From Bin75 sp965200435 (GTDB lineage Bacteria > Nitrospirota > Nitrospiria > Nitrospirales > UBA8639): a DNA stretch of 64,000 nt. The stretch's first letter is position 1. Each line of letters starts with the position of its first letter. The position numbers were made by a program, and so were the translations under genes. Under the pieces are notes generated by a model. It did no database searches. It had not been told where the DNA came from and saw only the letters and a program-made list of their open reading frames with translations. Positions 61,702 through 64,000 of this stretch are shown here, piece after piece. The stretch covers positions 620,001 through 684,000 of the forward strand of contig OZ241337.1 of NCBI GenBank assembly GCA_965200435.1, in the 5' to 3' direction.

Positions 61702-62885
61702 CCCATCCCGAACGAAGAAACGGGCTGGTCCGTTGGCCCGGCCCGGGAAATACTGAGTAAAATGCCGATCTCCACCAGATTCATGATTAACGAAGAACCT
61801 CCATAGCTCACGAAAGGCAGCGTCAATCCTTTCGTCGGCAGCAGACCGGAGACCACGCTCATGTTGATCAGCACCTGTATCCCGACCAGCAGGGTCACTC
61901 CACCAGCCAAGTGGCGGCCAAAGGCATCGGGAGCCCGTCCCGCAACTTTGAATCCCTTGACAATCAGGACCGCGAATAATCCGATTAGTAACCCCGTCCC
62001 GAGAAACCCGAGTTCTTCCCCAACCAGAGCCAGCACGAAATCCCCATGCGCTTCAGGTAGAAAAAACAATTTTTGTCGCCCTTCGCCCAATCCCACGCCA
62101 AACAACCCGCCATTTCCCAACGCGACAAACGATTGCGTGAGTTGAAAGCCGTCATTGGTTGGATCTTGCCAGGGGTCCATGAAGTTCAACAGTCTGCGCC
62201 AGCGATAATCGGACTGCATGATCAACAAGCACGCCACGGCCAGCAGGAACGTGCCCATCACGAGAAGATGCGGGATTTTGGCACCGCCTAAAAACAACAA
62301 GCCGAACGAAAGCAACGTCAGAACCACGGCCGTGCCCATATCGGGTTCGAGCAAGAGCAACGCCCCAAACGTCCCGATGACCGCCATGGGAGCCAGCACC
62401 CCTCGACGGAAGGTGGCCAAATCCTGCTCTTTCCTGACGACAAATGAAGCCAGGTACAACACGATGGACAGTTTGGCGATCTCTCCGGGTTGTATGGACA
62501 ACCCAGCCACGCGAAACCACCGACGCGCCCCATTCACTTGAGTGCCTAGGAAGGGGAGCAGGACCATGACCAGCAGCACGAAGGTCAGGGCCAAGCTATA
62601 GGGTGCGAGCGTCTTCCACATAGTGTAATCCCGTTGAGCCACCCAATGCAGGGCCATGAGCCCCAACAGCAGCCAAAGACTTTGCCGCTTCAAAAAAAAC
62701 GTCGAATCTCCGTAACGTGTTTCCGCCATCACACCACTTGCACTAAACATGATAATCAGTCCGGTGAGGGTCAACATGTACGTCACCACCAGGACGGTCC
62801 GGTCCATAGGACGCGAAGCAGACTTGTCGATGTCGGTGTCCCATCCCAAAGAAAGCTGCATCTTGTTGACGCGAACGTCCTCCAT
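61698..62885 (-). CDS. ftsW: Septal peptidoglycan polymerase FtsW
   Basis: SEDS-family glycosyltransferase working with FtsI. 395 residues, about ten membrane segments. NGARRWFRVAGLSIQPGEIAK, RRLLNFMDPWQDPTNDGFQL and TKGLTLPFVSYGGSSLIMN are SEDS signatures, including the Asp of the catalytic loop. About 28 polar residues precede the first membrane helix. Between murD and murG, supporting FtsW over RodA. Confidence 0.95.
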   Translation of the reverse strand: MEDVRVNKMQLSLGWDTDIDKSASRPMDRTVLVVTYMLTLTGLIIMFSASGVMAETRYGDSTFFLKRQSLWLLLGLMALHWVAQRDYTMWKTLAPYSLALTFVLLVMVLLPFLGTQVNGARRWFRVAGLSIQPGEIAKLSIVLYLASFVVRKEQDLATFRRGVLAPMAVIGTFGALLLLEPDMGTAVVLTLLSFGLLFLGGAKIPHLLVMGTFLLAVACLLIMQSDYRWRRLLNFMDPWQDPTNDGFQLTQSFVALGNGGLFGVGLGEGRQKLFFLPEAHGDFVLALVGEELGFLGTGLLIGLFAVLIVKGFKVAGRAPDAFGRHLAGGVTLLVGIQVLINMSVVSGLLPTKGLTLPFVSYGGSSLIMNLVEIGILLSISRAGPTDQPVSSFGMG

Positions 62886-62904
62886 GGTGGGTTCCCTGCA
62901 TGCA

Positions 62905-64000
62905 TCAATCAGTCAAGGCATTCACAAGGGCACGAAATTGTTGACCTCGATCACGATAATCCAGAAACATGTCAAAACTGGCGCAGGCCGGAGAAAACAA
63001 CACGGCGTCACCCGGTGCGGCGATATCCGCAGCCAAGGTGACGCCTTCGGCCAAGGAGGACACGCGGCTGATCACGCCCACGCCTTCAAGGGCCCGGGCA
63101 ATGGTGGCCGCCGACTCCCCCAACACGATACAGTGTTTGGCACGCGGCTCAAGCGCGGCTTTCAAGCGACCGAACTCGCTCATTCCCTTCTCTTTTCCGC
63201 CCAAAATGATCACGAACGGCTGCCGGAGACTGTCGATGGCTTTCAGTGTGGCCTCCACGTTCGTCCCCTTAGAATCATTGATAAACGTCACGCCTCGTCG
63301 TTCACGCACGACTTCACAGACGTGGGGCAGCCCTTGAAATGATCGGACGGCCCGTCTCATGCCGTCCCAGGAACAGCCCCTGACCATGCCGACGGCAAGA
63401 GCGGCGAGGACGTTGGAAACGTTGTGATTCCCCGGAAGCGGAATGTCGCGCACCAGCATCAGTTCGTCCCGTTGTCCATTCCATCGAGTCACGATCGTCT
63501 CACCGGCCACCCACACTCCATTGGGCACCTCTTTGAACGTACTGAACTCGACGAGTTGCCCTTGCAGCGAATTCCGAACCTGCACGACCGGCGACTCGTC
63601 GGCATTGAGAACGGCAAAGTCCGCTGTGGTTTGATTTCGAAAAATGTTGGCTTTGGCCCTTGCATAGTCAGCAAAAGACCGGTGGCGATCCAAGTGATCC
63701 GGGGTGATATTCAGCAGCACCGCGACGTGCGCATGAAACCGGTCGATCGTTTCCAATTGAAAGCTCGACAATTCCGCAACGATTTCATGAAAGGGAGCCG
63801 GCGCCTCCGGATCCACATCCGCGTGTTGGTGCACGGTCAAGGCGGCTTCCGTTAACGGGATCCCCAGGTTTCCACCGACAAACGGATCGGACCCGCATTC
63901 CCGAAGGAGCGCTCCAATAAGCGACACAACGGTGCTCTTTCCATTCGTTCCGGTGACGCCGATGATGGGGACGGGAAAAAACCACGAGGCCAATTCGACC
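62905..64000 (-). CDS. murD: UDP-N-acetylmuramoylalanine-D-glutamate ligase MurD, 5' end outside window
   Basis: Adds D-Glu to UDP-MurNAc-L-Ala. About 365 codons are visible; the start and roughly the first 90-100 residues lie beyond the right edge. Visible: ATP loop IIGVTGTNGKSTVVSLI close to the edge, FQLETIDRFHAHVAVLLNITPDHLDRH, FINDSKGTNVEATLKAI and ILGGKEKGMSEF, all MurD-type. An in-frame TTG at 63993 is internal and not the true start. Twenty nt before ftsW. Confidence 0.94.
   Translation of the reverse strand, partial: VELASWFFPVPIIGVTGTNGKSTVVSLIGALLRECGSDPFVGGNLGIPLTEAALTVHQHADVDPEAPAPFHEIVAELSSFQLETIDRFHAHVAVLLNITPDHLDRHRSFADYARAKANIFRNQTTADFAVLNADESPVVQVRNSLQGQLVEFSTFKEVPNGVWVAGETIVTRWNGQRDELMLVRDIPLPGNHNVSNVLAALAVGMVRGCSWDGMRRAVRSFQGLPHVCEVVRERRGVTFINDSKGTNVEATLKAIDSLRQPFVIILGGKEKGMSEFGRLKAALEPRAKHCIVLGESAATIARALEGVGVISRVSSLAEGVTLAADIAAPGDAVLFSPACASFDMFLDYRDRGQQFRALVNALTD

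Noticed and set aside
1..64000. CRISPR arrays, prophage, rRNA genes, integrases
   Set aside because: No regularly spaced repeats, phage structural genes, rRNA sequence or site-specific recombinase was seen; only the IS481-type transposases.

Overview
The window is a piece of a bacterial chromosome, densely coded and GC-rich. Gene order and protein flavour (aspartate-family operon ending in citramalate synthase, complete fab cluster with an SDR-type enoyl reductase, dcw cluster murD-ftsW-murG-murC-murB-ddl-ftsQ-ftsA-ftsZ, secreted proteins of no known family) suggest a Gram-negative autotroph-like lineage. My best guess is Nitrospirota, probably Nitrospira; this is inference from memory of such genomes, not a database result. 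Almost everything is core housekeeping; accessory DNA is confined to about 23.8-25.0 kb and 29.7-31.6 kb.

Layout. 1-6,491 (minus): AlaC-like aminotransferase, hom, thrC, lysC, cimA (cut by the left edge), an amino-acid operon behind a strong promoter. 6,492-6,742: divergent promoters. 6,743-12,212 (plus): pdxJ, NAD(P)HX repair fusion, tsaE, mutS, ending at a bidirectional terminator. 12,271-13,549 (minus): two secreted proteins of unknown function. 13,777-23,700 (minus): rimP-nusA-infB-ylxP-rbfA-truB-rpsO-pnp-M16 peptidase, the transcription/translation operon. 23,821-24,907: IS481-family element, copy 1. 25,074-29,457 (minus): tRNA-Lys, purA, panB, metF, folD. 29,697-30,300: RHH antitoxin and a frameshifted PIN toxin. 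30,429-31,591: a decayed IS481 end beside IS481 copy 2, in the opposite orientation to copy 1. 31,624-33,329 (plus): a secreted beta-propeller and a Cys-rich protein. 33,363-42,943 (minus): rpsF-ssb-rpsR, DUF177-rpmF-plsX, fabH-fabL-like-fabD-fabG-acpP-fabF, rnc, cyclophilin. 43,148-50,265 (minus): pgsA, two type II/IV secretion genes, ispE, prs, rplY, pth. 50,798-64,000 (minus): dcw division and wall cluster, ending in yggT and a serine hydrolase; murD is cut by the right edge.

How it fits together. The operons cover aspartate-to-threonine/isoleucine precursors, one-carbon and pantothenate supply (folD-metF-panB), type II fatty acid synthesis coupled to ribosomal proteins through the DUF177-rpmF-plsX junction, and peptidoglycan assembly with the divisome.

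I did not find a clearly new biological system. The most unusual structure is the inverted pair of 1,087-bp IS481 copies, mosaic in sequence, that encloses about 5.6 kb holding tRNA-Lys, purA, panB, metF, folD and a broken toxin-antitoxin locus, with a third, decayed IS end directly abutting copy 2. Other points worth a look are a terminator-like hairpin at the very start of the purA leader, a G12 tract at the ribosome binding site of the DUF177 gene, and a nested palindrome between the toxin pseudogene and the IS remnant.
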